Of a stretch of 64,000 nucleotides of DNA, positions 8,134 to 16,433 are shown piece by piece (the stretch's first letter is position 1; every line of letters begins with the position of its first letter). Source of the DNA: JALORV01 sp963712485 (GTDB lineage: Bacteria; Pseudomonadota; Gammaproteobacteria; Burkholderiales; Burkholderiaceae_F); the NCBI GenBank assembly GCA_963712485.1, contig CAVQID010000043.1, positions 168,224 to 232,223 of the forward strand, given 5' to 3'. A program made the position numbers and the translations under genes. The notes below the pieces were generated by a model. It ran no database searches, was not told the DNA's origin, and saw only the letters and a program-made list of their open reading frames with translations.

Positions 8134-11022
8134 TCATCGCGCGGAGCCGTTGGCGCGAGACGTGTACGCGAGCCAGAGTCGGCGTGCCGTGTCCATGCCC
8201 GGGAATGTCTTCAACGGCGCGAACTGCGGCCAGGTGGCGCGCTCCTCGTCCGGATCGGCCTTGCGGATGCGCACGCGCACGTCGTACCAGCCGGCCTGGC
8301 CGGTGATCGGGTCGGAATTCGAGACGCGGCGGCCGTCGGCGGCAGGCAACTCCTCGCTGATCAGGTGATTGAGCAAAAAGCCCTTGCGCGATTCGTTGGC
8401 GTCCGGCGCCAGCGCCCAGGCACCGGAGGCCTTGCCGATCGCGTTCCAGGTCCAGACCGTGCCGGGCTCGACCGCCTCCGAATGACGGCACATGCAGCGG
8501 ACCTTGCCCCACTGCGACTCGACCCAGATCCAGTCGCCGTCGTCGATGCCCGACTGGCGCGCGGTGCGCGGATTGACGAACAGGTAGTTGTGCGCGTGGA
8601 TCTGCCGCAGCCAGGCATTCTGCGAGTCCCACGAGTGGTACATCGCCATCGGCCGCTGCGTGATCGCGGCCAGCGGATAGGCCGTCGTGTCGGTCGCCTG
8701 CACTTCGAGCGGCGGGTAGTAGAAGGGCAGCGGATCGAAGTAGGTGGCGATGCGGCTCCGCAGGTGCTCGGGCGGCTTGCGCGTGATGCCCTTGCCCTGC
8801 GCGGCGGAGCGGAACTTCTGCAGCACCTCGGAATAGAGGTGGATCAGGATCGGCTCGTCGTAGCGGGTGATGCGGTTGCGGCGCGACCACTCGAGATAGC
8901 CCTTGTTCCAGTTGCGCATGTACTGGTACGACGGCGGCAGCTTGTACTGGAACACGCAGTTGTTCTTTTCGTACAGTTCCCACTGCTGCGGATTGGGCTC
9001 GCCCTTCATGAACTTCTCGCCGCTGCGTCCGCGCCAGCCGGACAGGAAGCCGATGCCCGAGCCCGGATCGGTCTCGTAATTGACGATGAAATCCGGATAG
9101 CTCTTGAACTTGCGACTGCCATCGGCACGCGTGAATGCCGGCAGCTTTAGCCGCGCGGCCAGCTCGATCAGCACTTCCTGGAACGGTTTGCACTCGCCGG
9201 TCGGCGGCAGGATCGGCAGCCGCACCGAATCCACCGGGCCGTCGAACTCCGAGATCGGCCGGTCGAGCATCGACATCACGTCGTGCCGCTCGAGGTAGGT
9301 GGTATCGGGTAGCACGAGGTCGGCGAAAGCGGTCGTCTCCGACTGGAATGCATCGCAGACGACGAGGAACGGGATCTTGTAGTCGCCATTGTCGTCGCGG
9401 TCGTTCAGCATCTTGCGGACCTCGGACGTGTTCATCGTCGAGTTCCACGCCATGTTGGCCATGAAGATCAGCAGCGTGTCGATGCGGTACGGGTCGCCGC
9501 GCCAGGCGTTGGTGATCACGTTGTGCATCATGCCGTGCACCGCCAACGGGTACTCCCACGAGAATGCCTTGTCGATGCGGACCGGGCTGCCGTCGTCGTT
9601 GACGAAGAGGTCGTCCGGATCCGACGGCCAGCCCAGCGCCATGCCGTCGAGCGGGCTGTTCGGCTTGATCGCCAGCGGTGTGTTCGGCGTGCGCGCGCAC
9701 GGCGGGATTGGCCGCGGGAACGGGGCCTTGTGGCGGAAACCGCCGGGCCGATCGATGGTCCCGAGCAGCGTCATCAGGATCGCCAGCGCACGGATCGACT
9801 GGAAGCCGTTCGAATGCGCGGCCAGTCCGCGCATCGCGTGGAAGGCGACCGGGTTGCCGGTGACGGACTCGTGCTCGTTGCCCCACGAATCCGTCCAGGG
9901 GATCGGCAGCTCGATCGTTTCGTCGCGCGCGGTGATGCCGAGCTCGTGCGCGAGGCGCTGGATCGTCGCGGCGGGAATGCCGGTGATCTGGCTGGCCCAT
10001 TCCGGCGTGCAGTCGCGCACGCGCTCCTGCAGCAGCTGGAACGACGGCTTGACTGCCGTGCCGTCGGCGAGCCTGAACGAGCCGAACAGGAACGGATCGG
10101 CGCCCTTGCTGTGGGTCAGCACTGGCGCGTTGGTCACCCGGTCCCACCACAGCTTGTTCTGCGGGTCGTAGCAGGCTTCTTCCTGCGGCACCTCGGTGCG
10201 CACGAACATGCCGAACTCGTCGTGGGCGTCGTCGACGTTCACGAGTTGCCCCGCGTTGGTGTAGCGCACCAGAAACTCGCGGTCGTACAGGCCGCTTTCG
10301 ATGATCTCGTGGATCAGCGCCATCAGCAGCGCGCCGTCAGTACCTGGCTTGATCGGCACCCATTCGTCGGCGATCGCCGAGTAGCCGGTGCGCACCGGAT
10401 TGATCGACACGAAGCGCCCGCCGCGCCGCTTGAACTTCGAAATCGCGATCTTCAGCGGATTGGAGTGATGGTCCTCCGCCGTGCCGAACATGAAGAAGAG
10501 CTTCGCGCGGCCGAGGTCGGGCCCACCGAACTCCCAGAACGACCCGCCGATCGTGTAGATCATTCCGGCCGCCATGTTGACCGAGCAGAAACCCCCGTGC
10601 GCCGCGTAATTCGGCGTGCCGAACTGGCGCGCGAAGAGCCCCGTCAGCGCCTGCATCTGGTCGCGCCCGGTAAAAAGGGCGAACTTCTTCGGGTCGGTCG
10701 CGCGGATCTTCGCGAGCCGCTCGGTCAGTATCTCGAACGCGCGCTCCCAGCTGATCGGCTCGAACTCACCGGCGCCGCGCTCGGCGCCGGACTTGCGCAG
10801 CAGCGGTCGGGTCAGGCGTGCCGGCGAGTACTGCTTCATGATCCCCGACGACCCCTTGGCGCAGATGACGCCGTGGTTCAGCGGGTGCTCCGGATTGCCT
10901 TCGATGTAGCGGATCTTGCCGTCGTCCAGATGCACACGAATGCCGCAGCGGCACGCGCACATGTAGCAGGTCGTCGTCCGGACGCTGGTCGCGCGCGCTC
11001 CGCTCGCGGGTTGATCTGGCAT
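8134..11022 (-). CDS. soeA: SoeA, molybdopterin catalytic subunit of cytoplasmic sulfite dehydrogenase
   Basis: A 962-residue DMSO-reductase-family molybdoenzyme. The N-terminal [4Fe-4S] motif is C19-x2-C22-x3-C26-x27-C54, and the pterin-binding domains follow (PISWERAFEIL, SINPVRTGYSAIADEW, and the C-terminal HNYLFVNPRTARQSGI). It has no Tat signal, unlike periplasmic relatives, which fits SoeA, the cytoplasmic enzyme oxidising sulfite directly to sulfate with quinone as acceptor. Related polysulfide or thiosulfate reductases are possible by sequence. The position between dsr genes and a sulfite-releasing sulfonate pathway favours Soe. The intergenic region upstream holds two palindromes that may control it. 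Confidence 0.85.
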   Translation of the reverse strand: MPDQPASGARATSVRTTTCYMCACRCGIRVHLDDGKIRYIEGNPEHPLNHGVICAKGSSGIMKQYSPARLTRPLLRKSGAERGAGEFEPISWERAFEILTERLAKIRATDPKKFALFTGRDQMQALTGLFARQFGTPNYAAHGGFCSVNMAAGMIYTIGGSFWEFGGPDLGRAKLFFMFGTAEDHHSNPLKIAISKFKRRGGRFVSINPVRTGYSAIADEWVPIKPGTDGALLMALIHEIIESGLYDREFLVRYTNAGQLVNVDDAHDEFGMFVRTEVPQEEACYDPQNKLWWDRVTNAPVLTHSKGADPFLFGSFRLADGTAVKPSFQLLQERVRDCTPEWASQITGIPAATIQRLAHELGITARDETIELPIPWTDSWGNEHESVTGNPVAFHAMRGLAAHSNGFQSIRALAILMTLLGTIDRPGGFRHKAPFPRPIPPCARTPNTPLAIKPNSPLDGMALGWPSDPDDLFVNDDGSPVRIDKAFSWEYPLAVHGMMHNVITNAWRGDPYRIDTLLIFMANMAWNSTMNTSEVRKMLNDRDDNGDYKIPFLVVCDAFQSETTAFADLVLPDTTYLERHDVMSMLDRPISEFDGPVDSVRLPILPPTGECKPFQEVLIELAARLKLPAFTRADGSRKFKSYPDFIVNYETDPGSGIGFLSGWRGRSGEKFMKGEPNPQQWELYEKNNCVFQYKLPPSYQYMRNWNKGYLEWSRRNRITRYDEPILIHLYSEVLQKFRSAAQGKGITRKPPEHLRSRIATYFDPLPFYYPPLEVQATDTTAYPLAAITQRPMAMYHSWDSQNAWLRQIHAHNYLFVNPRTARQSGIDDGDWIWVESQWGKVRCMCRHSEAVEPGTVWTWNAIGKASGAWALAPDANESRKGFLLNHLISEELPAADGRRVSNSDPITGQAGWYDVRVRIRKADPDEERATWPQFAPLKTFPGMDTARRLWLAYTSRANGSAR

Positions 11023-11153
11023 CGGTGAACGCTCGGTGCGCGTCGAATGAGAATCGGTCGAATGGCGGTCGCTGTGGAGACAACCGCGCGCAATGGCGCC
11101 CCGCGGGTCGCAGACGAATCGGATGAATTAGGCGGCGGCCACCCGCGCGGCGT

Positions 11154-11168
11154 CTACTCCCAAAGTAG
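11154..11168. promoter_or_regulatory. Candidate operator palindrome upstream of soeABC
   Basis: Perfect 5-base inverted repeat CTACT/AGTAG around CCCAA. It lies 132 bases before the soeA start and forms a pair with the site at 11182. Which regulator binds is unknown. Confidence 0.4.
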
Positions 11169-11181
11169 GGGGCCGCGACTT

Positions 11182-11195
11182 TACCCACCTTGGTA
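11182..11195. promoter_or_regulatory. Candidate operator palindrome upstream of soeABC
   Basis: Inverted repeat TACC/GGTA around CACCTT. The left half with its flank (TACCCAC) resembles NarL-family heptamers, and a NarL-like regulator is encoded 6 kb away beside soeC. Confidence 0.4.
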
Positions 11196-11330
11196 GGACG
11201 TCGTGCCGAATGCTCGGCTACTGTTCGCATCTGCGACCGCGGCCCTGCGACAAAGAATGACCGGCTGCGTCCCTTTCGAGTTGATCCAGCGCATGACCGA
11301 GCCCGATCTGCCGCAAGTCAGGATGCTGTC

Positions 11331-11855
11331 GTGAAGATCGGTGTCGTCTCCGACAGTCACGATCATGGTGCGTTGCTGGCTTCCGCGGTCGAACGCGCTC
11401 GCGCCTGGGGCGCGCAGGCGATCCTGCACTGCGGCGACATCATCGGTCCGAACTCGCTGCGCGCGGCACTCGCGGTCGGCCTGCCCCTGCATGTCGTCCA
11501 TGGCAACAACCTCGGTGACCTGCTGTCCATGCAACGCATGGCGCAGGGCTCGAACGGAGCGTTGGTCTATTACGGAGGCGATGCCTCGTTCGAACTGTCC
11601 GGCCGTCGCCTTTTCATGACGCACTATCCGCACCTCGCACGCGGCATGGCCTGCACGGGAGACTTCGATGCGGTGTTCTGCGGTCATAGTCACATTGCGC
11701 AGATAGAGAGCGTAGCGGGCGCGCGCGGTTGCACGCCGCTGATCAACCCGGGCACCGTCGCGGGGATCGGCGCCGAAGCGACGATGGTGCTCGGCGATCT
11801 CGACGCGTTGTCTTTCCAGATCATTGGGCTGGACAACGCGGCGAAAGGGACCTGA
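11331..11855 (+). CDS. YfcE/MJ0936-type metallophosphoesterase
   Basis: A 174-residue calcineurin-like phosphoesterase. Metal ligands are visible in SDSHDH (residues 7-12), HCGDIIG, HGNNLGD and CGHSHIAQ, followed by NPGTV, the full set for the YfcE class of two-metal phosphodiesterases. The start is a GTG at 11331 with CAGGA about 7 bases upstream; a longer frame to 11190 has no family similarity. It is transcribed away from soeA and is followed 124 bases later by a DsrC-like gene. The natural substrate is unknown, and a role with Soe is only inferred from position. Confidence 0.75.
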   Translation: MKIGVVSDSHDHGALLASAVERARAWGAQAILHCGDIIGPNSLRAALAVGLPLHVVHGNNLGDLLSMQRMAQGSNGALVYYGGDASFELSGRRLFMTHYPHLARGMACTGDFDAVFCGHSHIAQIESVAGARGCTPLINPGTVAGIGAEATMVLGDLDALSFQIIGLDNAAKGT

Positions 11856-11979
11856 CGGCTGCCGGATCACGGGATCGGCGACCCGTAGCGACAGCGGATA
11901 GCATGAGCGCAGCGGGTGCCCGTATTGATGCCCGCCAATTGGCTCATCGCGGCGAGACTTCGTATCGACAGGAGATGCC

Positions 11980-12342
11980 ATGACGCAGTCGACCGACTTG
12001 ATCCAGGGGCGCGAGTTTGTCCCTGACCCGAATTTCCGGCACGCGCCCCCGCACTGGACGCCAGCGGAGGCCGAGCGGATCGCGCGCGAGGAGAAGCTCG
12101 CTCTCGGCGACGACCACTGGGAACTCGTGCGTGGGCTGCAGGAGTTCTTTGCGCGCCACGAGGAAGGCGAAGTCAAATTGCGCGACCTGCACGACGCCCT
12201 CGATGAGAAGTTCCATTACAAGGGTGGCGTGAAGTACCTGTACACGCTGCTTCCTGGGGGCCCGATCGCTCAGGGCTGCCGCCTGGCCGGGCTGAAGGCG
12301 CCGGCAAGCGCGACCGATCTCAGCTTCGGCAGCGTGTCCTGA
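11980..12342 (+). CDS. DsrC/TusE-family protein lacking the C-terminal CysA
   Basis: A 120-residue protein of the DsrC/TusE/DsvC fold, with DPNFRHAPPHWTPAEAERIA, DDHWELVRGLQEFF, KYLYTLLPGGPIAQGC and AGLKAP. DsrC normally has two cysteines on its C-terminal arm, CysB and the penultimate CysA eleven residues later, which form the trisulfide with sulfite-reductase-derived sulfur. CysB is present as C100, but position 111 is Ala and the tail is replaced by ATDLSFGSVS. It therefore cannot make the usual intramolecular trisulfide and may be a regulatory or carrier paralogue. An ATG with gacaggag upstream sets the start. Confidence 0.78.
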   Translation: MTQSTDLIQGREFVPDPNFRHAPPHWTPAEAERIAREEKLALGDDHWELVRGLQEFFARHEEGEVKLRDLHDALDEKFHYKGGVKYLYTLLPGGPIAQGCRLAGLKAPASATDLSFGSVS

Positions 12343-12363
12343 CGGGTCCCGACGTCCCGTCAG
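12339..12363 (+). terminator. Stem-loop at the stop of the DsrC-like gene
   Basis: Perfect 8-bp stem CTGACGGG/CCCGTCAG with a 9-base loop, overlapping the stop codon. No U-tract follows. A second perfect hairpin (CGCATTG/CAATGCG) lies at 12373-12391. The pair sits between convergent genes, as expected for termination. Confidence 0.5.
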
Positions 12364-12372
12364 GCTGCAGGG

Positions 12373-12391
12373 CGCATTGCTCGCCAATGCG
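12373..12391. terminator. Second stem-loop between convergent genes
   Basis: Perfect 7-bp inverted repeat CGCATTG/CAATGCG with loop CTCGC, between the convergent DsrC-like and IclR genes. Confidence 0.4.
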
Positions 12392-12464
12392 GTGCGCCGT
12401 GCGGCGCGATGACCGCTTGGTGTGAGACGAGGCTGCGTTCAGCGTCGGAAAATCCTCGGCCATT

Positions 12465-13250
12465 TCAGCCAAAGGTTTGCGCGATCGCATCCGCAGCCTT
12501 TGCGAGGGTCGGCACGAACTCTATCGCCCGCGTCAGCGGCAGCCGCGCCGTCGCTGCATGCACCGCCACTGCGGCGATGACCTCGCCGCCGGCGATCCGT
12601 ACCGGCACTGCGACGCAGGCGACGCCGACGACATACTCCTCGTTGTCGACCGCGTAACCTGTGGCCGCGATGCGGTCGAGTTCGCTCGCGAGCAACTGCC
12701 GGTCGGTGATCGTCCTCTCGGTGAACCGCTGCAGCGGCAGGTCGCTCACCAGCTGCGCGCGCTCGGCGGGCTCCTTGAACGCCAGCAGCAGCTTGCCGCT
12801 GGCGCAGCAGTGCGGCGGCAGCGTGCTGCCCACCGGCAGATGCAGCCGCAGCGGCCAGTCTGCTTCGACGCGATCGAGATAGACGACCTCCCCCTTGCGC
12901 AGCATCGACAAATTGCAGGTCTCGCCGACGTCGGCAACCAGCCGCCGCAGCACGACGTGCCGCTCGGCGGCGACGTGATCGTGCGTCAGCACATCGAGTG
13001 CAAAGCGCTCGAGCCTTGGCCCCACGGCGTAGGCGCGGCCGGTGGGCTCGCGCATCACCAGCCCCGCGTCCTCGAACAACGCGAGCGTCCGATGCAGCGA
13101 TGGCTTGGGCAGGCCGGTGGCGACCATCAGCTCCGAAAGAGTGACTGGCGCACCGGCGCGCACCAGGGTTTCGAGCACCGCGAACGCCTTGAGCGTCGAC
13201 GAATTCGAACCGACCGCGTCGCGCGCACCCAATTCAATGACATTCGACAT
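12465..13250 (-). CDS. IclR-family regulator next to xsc
   Basis: A 261-residue IclR protein. The winged HTH spans about residues 16-80 (SSTLKAFAVLETLVR, LSELMVATGLPKPSLHRTLAL). The effector domain includes VGETCNLSML, YLDRVEADWPLRLHL, CASGKLLLAF and YVVGVACVAVPV. It is divergent from xsc with a 189-base gap holding palindromic candidate operators, so it probably senses a sulfonate or its CoA or aldehyde derivative and controls xsc. It resembles the other two IclR proteins in this window in length and effector-domain motifs. Confidence 0.87.
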   Translation of the reverse strand: MSNVIELGARDAVGSNSSTLKAFAVLETLVRAGAPVTLSELMVATGLPKPSLHRTLALFEDAGLVMREPTGRAYAVGPRLERFALDVLTHDHVAAERHVVLRRLVADVGETCNLSMLRKGEVVYLDRVEADWPLRLHLPVGSTLPPHCCASGKLLLAFKEPAERAQLVSDLPLQRFTERTITDRQLLASELDRIAATGYAVDNEEYVVGVACVAVPVRIAGGEVIAAVAVHAATARLPLTRAIEFVPTLAKAADAIAQTFG

Positions 13251-13302
13251 GGAGGCTATCGTAGCTAGCTCGTTTCAGTCATGCAACCAGAATATTCATT
13301 TG

Positions 13303-13313
13303 AACGGAACGTT
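13303..13313. promoter_or_regulatory. Candidate IclR operator in the xsc promoter region
   Basis: AACG-GAA-CGTT inverted repeat, 52 bases from the iclR start and 126 from xsc. It shares the AACG/CGTT core with the site upstream of the GMC oxidoreductase. Confidence 0.45.
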
Positions 13314-13357
13314 GAGTTGCATTTTGGCGCGCATTGTCCTACCGTTGCGTGAAATCG

Positions 13358-13373
13358 AACGAAACATCTCGTT
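13358..13373. promoter_or_regulatory. Second candidate IclR operator upstream of xsc
   Basis: AACGA-AACATC-TCGTT inverted repeat, 66 bases before xsc. TTGAACGG occurs at 13300 and again at 13372, giving a direct repeat as well. Confidence 0.45.
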
Positions 13374-13439
13374 GAACGGTATGAGCGCACGGTGATTTCT
13401 GGTGCCGCTGCGACGCTTCCCTTTTCTGTGGAGACCCCG

Positions 13440-15227
13440 ATGACCGACATGAAGCAGCCCAACCGCGCCGTGGTGCAAGGCCGGACCCGGATGACGCCTT
13501 CCGAAGCGTTCGTCGAATCGCTCGTTGCGCAGGGCGTGACCGACGTGTTCGGCATCGTCGGGTCCGCCTACATGGATGCGCTCGACATCTTTCCCGGCGC
13601 CGGCATTCGCTTCGTTCCGACTGCGCACGAGCAGGGCGCGGTGCACATGGCCGATGGATACTCGCGTGTATCTGGCCGTCATGGTGTATGCATCGGGCAG
13701 AACGGACCGGGAATCACGAACTTCGTCACCGGCGTCGCAGCCGCGTACTGGGCGCACTCGCCGGTGGTCGTCATCACGCCCGAGACGGGCTCGATGACGA
13801 TGGGGCTGGGCGGATTCCAGGAGACCGAGCAGCTGCCGATCTTCTCGAAGATCACGAAGTACCAGGGGCACGTGAACAACCCGAAACGCATGGCTGAGAT
13901 CACGAGCCGCTGTTTCGATCGGGCGCTGCTTGAGTTGGGTCCGACGCAGCTCAACATCCCGCGCGACTACTTCTACGGCGACATCGAGTGCGAGATCCCG
14001 CAGCCGATCCGCATCGGCCGTGGCGCCGGCGACGTAGCGGCGCTCGACGAGGCCGCGAAGCTGCTGGCGGGCGCGAAGTTTCCGGTCATCCTGTCCGGCG
14101 GCGGCGTGATCATGGGCGAGGCGACGGCCGAGGCGGTGAAGCTCGCCGAACTGCTGCACGCGCCGGTTGCGTGCGGCTATTTGCACAACGATTCGTTCCC
14201 CGCCTCGCATCCGCTGTGGTGCGGCCCGCTCGGCTATCAGGGCAGCAAGGCGGCGATGAAGCTGATCGCGCAGGCCGACGTCGTGCTCGCGCTTGGTTCG
14301 CGGCTTGGCCCCTTCGGCACGCTCGCGCAGTACGGGCTGGACTACTGGCCGAAGAACGCGAAGATCATCCAGATCGACGCGGACGCGAAGATGCTGGGGC
14401 TGGTCAAACCGATCTCGGTCGGCATCTGCGGCGATGCCCGGTCAGCGGCCGCGGCGCTGTTCGAACGCCTGCAGGGGAGGGCGCTCGCATGCCAGCAGAA
14501 CAAGGCGGAGCGGGATGCCAGGCTGAAGGCCGAGCGCGCTGCGTGGGAGAAGGAGCTCGACGGCTGGACGCAGGAGACCGATGCCTACTCGGTCGAGATC
14601 TCCAACCGGTCGAGCTACATGCACCCGCGGCAGATGCTGCGCGAGCTGGAGCGCGCAATGCCGAAGAACGCGATGGTCTCGACTGACATCGGCAACATCT
14701 GCTCGGTGTCCAACTCCTACCTGCGCTTCGACGCGCCGCGCTCGATGCTCGCGGCGATGAGCTTCGGCAACTGCGGCTATGCGTTCCCGGTGATCTGCGG
14801 CGCCAAGATCGCGGCGCCGGACCGTCCGGCGATCGCCTACGTCGGCGACGGCGCCTGGGGCATCAGCCTCAACGAGCTGCTGACCTGCGCGCGCGAGAAG
14901 ATCGGCGTCACCGTGGTGCTGTTCAATAACGGCCAGTGGGGCGCGGAGAAAAAGAACCACGTGGACTTCTATTCCCAGCGCTATCTGGGAGTCGAGCTCG
15001 ACAACCCGAGCTGGGCCGTTCTCGCGAAGGCATTCGGCTGCGACGGCATCATGGTCGACAAGCTCGCAGACGTCGGGCCGGCGCTGCAGCAGGCGGTGAA
15101 AAATCAGGCCGACGGCCGAACGACGGTGCTCGAGATGATGGTCACGAAGGAACTCGGTGACCCGTTCCGGCGCGACGCGCTGAGCAAGCCGGTGCGGCAC
15201 CTGGACAAGTACAAGACATACGTCTGA
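13440..15227 (+). CDS. xsc: Sulfoacetaldehyde acetyltransferase
   Basis: A 595-residue thiamine-diphosphate enzyme of the acetolactate synthase superfamily. The N-terminal PYR domain has AHEQGAVHMADGYSR with the catalytic Glu. A central nucleotide-fold domain follows. The C-terminal PP domain has GDGAWGISLNELLTCAREK and LFNNGQWGAEKKNHVDFY, the GDG-NN cofactor motif. The length and the last motif are characteristic of Xsc, which converts sulfoacetaldehyde and phosphate to acetyl phosphate and sulfite. The ATG at 13440 gives the usual N-terminus. Nearby pta, SauS-like, SauT-like and sulfite oxidation genes support this strongly over acetolactate synthase. Confidence 0.93.
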   Translation: MTDMKQPNRAVVQGRTRMTPSEAFVESLVAQGVTDVFGIVGSAYMDALDIFPGAGIRFVPTAHEQGAVHMADGYSRVSGRHGVCIGQNGPGITNFVTGVAAAYWAHSPVVVITPETGSMTMGLGGFQETEQLPIFSKITKYQGHVNNPKRMAEITSRCFDRALLELGPTQLNIPRDYFYGDIECEIPQPIRIGRGAGDVAALDEAAKLLAGAKFPVILSGGGVIMGEATAEAVKLAELLHAPVACGYLHNDSFPASHPLWCGPLGYQGSKAAMKLIAQADVVLALGSRLGPFGTLAQYGLDYWPKNAKIIQIDADAKMLGLVKPISVGICGDARSAAAALFERLQGRALACQQNKAERDARLKAERAAWEKELDGWTQETDAYSVEISNRSSYMHPRQMLRELERAMPKNAMVSTDIGNICSVSNSYLRFDAPRSMLAAMSFGNCGYAFPVICGAKIAAPDRPAIAYVGDGAWGISLNELLTCAREKIGVTVVLFNNGQWGAEKKNHVDFYSQRYLGVELDNPSWAVLAKAFGCDGIMVDKLADVGPALQQAVKNQADGRTTVLEMMVTKELGDPFRRDALSKPVRHLDKYKTYV

Positions 15228-15290
15228 GCACTCGCGCGCCGTCGGTTGCCGAGTGTCACGGTCGGGCCCTCGCGAAACCGACGCCAGGTT

Positions 15291-16433
15291 ATGAGCGAAG
15301 ACACTGAGAAGATCGACATCCATCGAGGGCTCAGAGGGGTCTACTTCGAGCGCTCGCGCGTCTGCTACATCGATGGGCGCGCCGGCGAGCTGCGCTACCG
15401 CGGGTATTCGATTCACGACCTCGCCGAGCGCTCGACTTTCGAGGAGACCTGCTACCTGCTGCTCAAGGGGGAGTTGCCCGACAAGGAGCAGCTCGCTCGC
15501 TTTGACGCCGAGCTGAAAGCTGCGCGCAAGCTGCCTCCCGAGATCAACCAACTCATTGAAGTTACGAAGAATGCGCATCCGATGGATGTGCTGCGCACCG
15601 CCGTGTCGGCGCTCGCTGCCTTCGATCCCGACGTGGCGGACAACTCGCCGCAGGCGATCGTGCGCAAGGGCGTGCGGCTCGCTTCGCAGGTGCCGATGAT
15701 CGTGGCAGCGCACGAGCACATCCGCAACGGCCGCTCGCCGGTGGCGCCCGATCCGACGCTCGGGCATGCCGCGAACTTCCTCTACATGCTGAAGGGCGTG
15801 GCGCCGAGCGCGGACGCCGCGCGGCTGATGGACACCGACATGATCCTGCATGCAGAGCACGGCTCGAACGCGTCGTCGTTCACCGCTCGAGTCGTAGCGG
15901 GCACCGAAGCGAACCTGCACGCCGCGATCACAGCGGCGATCGCCGCGCTGTCGGGCCCCGCGCACGGCGGCGCGGCGGAGAACGTCATGAACATGGCGCA
16001 GGAGATCGGTGAGGCAGCGAACGCGGCCGAGTACGTCAGGCATAAACGCTCCAACCGGGAGCCGGTGATGGGCTTTGGGCACCGCGTCTACCGCGCTGAG
16101 GATCCACGCGCGCGCCACATGCGCGCGGGCGTCGAGAAGCTGTCGCGCGAGATGGGCCAGCCAAAGTGGTACCAGATCCTGGAGGCGCTGGTGGAAGCGA
16201 TGAAGCCGTACGCGCGCCACGGTGTGAACGTCAATGTCGACTTCTATGCCGGCGTCGTCTACTACCTGAACGGGATTGCCTCCGACCTCTTCGTGCCGAT
16301 CTTCGCCATCGGCCGAGTGCCCGGCTGGACGGTGCAGGTGCTCGAGCAGATGGAGAACAACATCCTCATCCGCCCGCTGACGCTGTACAACGGACCGCAG
16401 CCGCGGGAGTACGTCCCCTTAGACCTGCGCTGA
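15291..16433 (+). CDS. Citrate synthase
   Basis: A 380-residue citrate synthase of the short (type I-like) form. The family motifs are HAEHGSNASSFTAR, GPAHGGAAENVMNM and GFGHRVYRAEDPRAR, containing the catalytic His pair, and Asp is expected further on in NVNVDFYAG. It joins acetyl-CoA with oxaloacetate and would channel the acetyl unit released by Xsc and Pta into the TCA cycle. A 2-methylcitrate synthase cannot be excluded, but no other propionate genes are present. It starts 63 bases after xsc and its 3' end overlaps the convergent pta by 15 bases. Confidence 0.88.
   Translation: MSEDTEKIDIHRGLRGVYFERSRVCYIDGRAGELRYRGYSIHDLAERSTFEETCYLLLKGELPDKEQLARFDAELKAARKLPPEINQLIEVTKNAHPMDVLRTAVSALAAFDPDVADNSPQAIVRKGVRLASQVPMIVAAHEHIRNGRSPVAPDPTLGHAANFLYMLKGVAPSADAARLMDTDMILHAEHGSNASSFTARVVAGTEANLHAAITAAIAALSGPAHGGAAENVMNMAQEIGEAANAAEYVRHKRSNREPVMGFGHRVYRAEDPRARHMRAGVEKLSREMGQPKWYQILEALVEAMKPYARHGVNVNVDFYAGVVYYLNGIASDLFVPIFAIGRVPGWTVQVLEQMENNILIRPLTLYNGPQPREYVPLDLR

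Larger units (their letters stand above)
11023..11330 (+). promoter_or_regulatory. Divergent intergenic region between soeA and the phosphodiesterase gene
   Basis: This 308-base gap separates soeA (minus) from the YfcE-like gene (plus) and must hold promoters for both. Two palindromes lie in it: CTACT-CCCAA-AGTAG at 11154-11168 and TACC-CACCTT-GGTA at 11182-11195, with starts 27 bases apart. No convincing small gene was seen. The second site contains TACCCAC, close to NarL-type heptamers. Confidence 0.55.

Noticed and set aside
8102..10150. Very long second frame (over 680 codons) inside soeA
   Set aside because: Arg/Ala/Pro-rich shadow of the high-GC soeA gene with no domain; soeA itself is fully supported.
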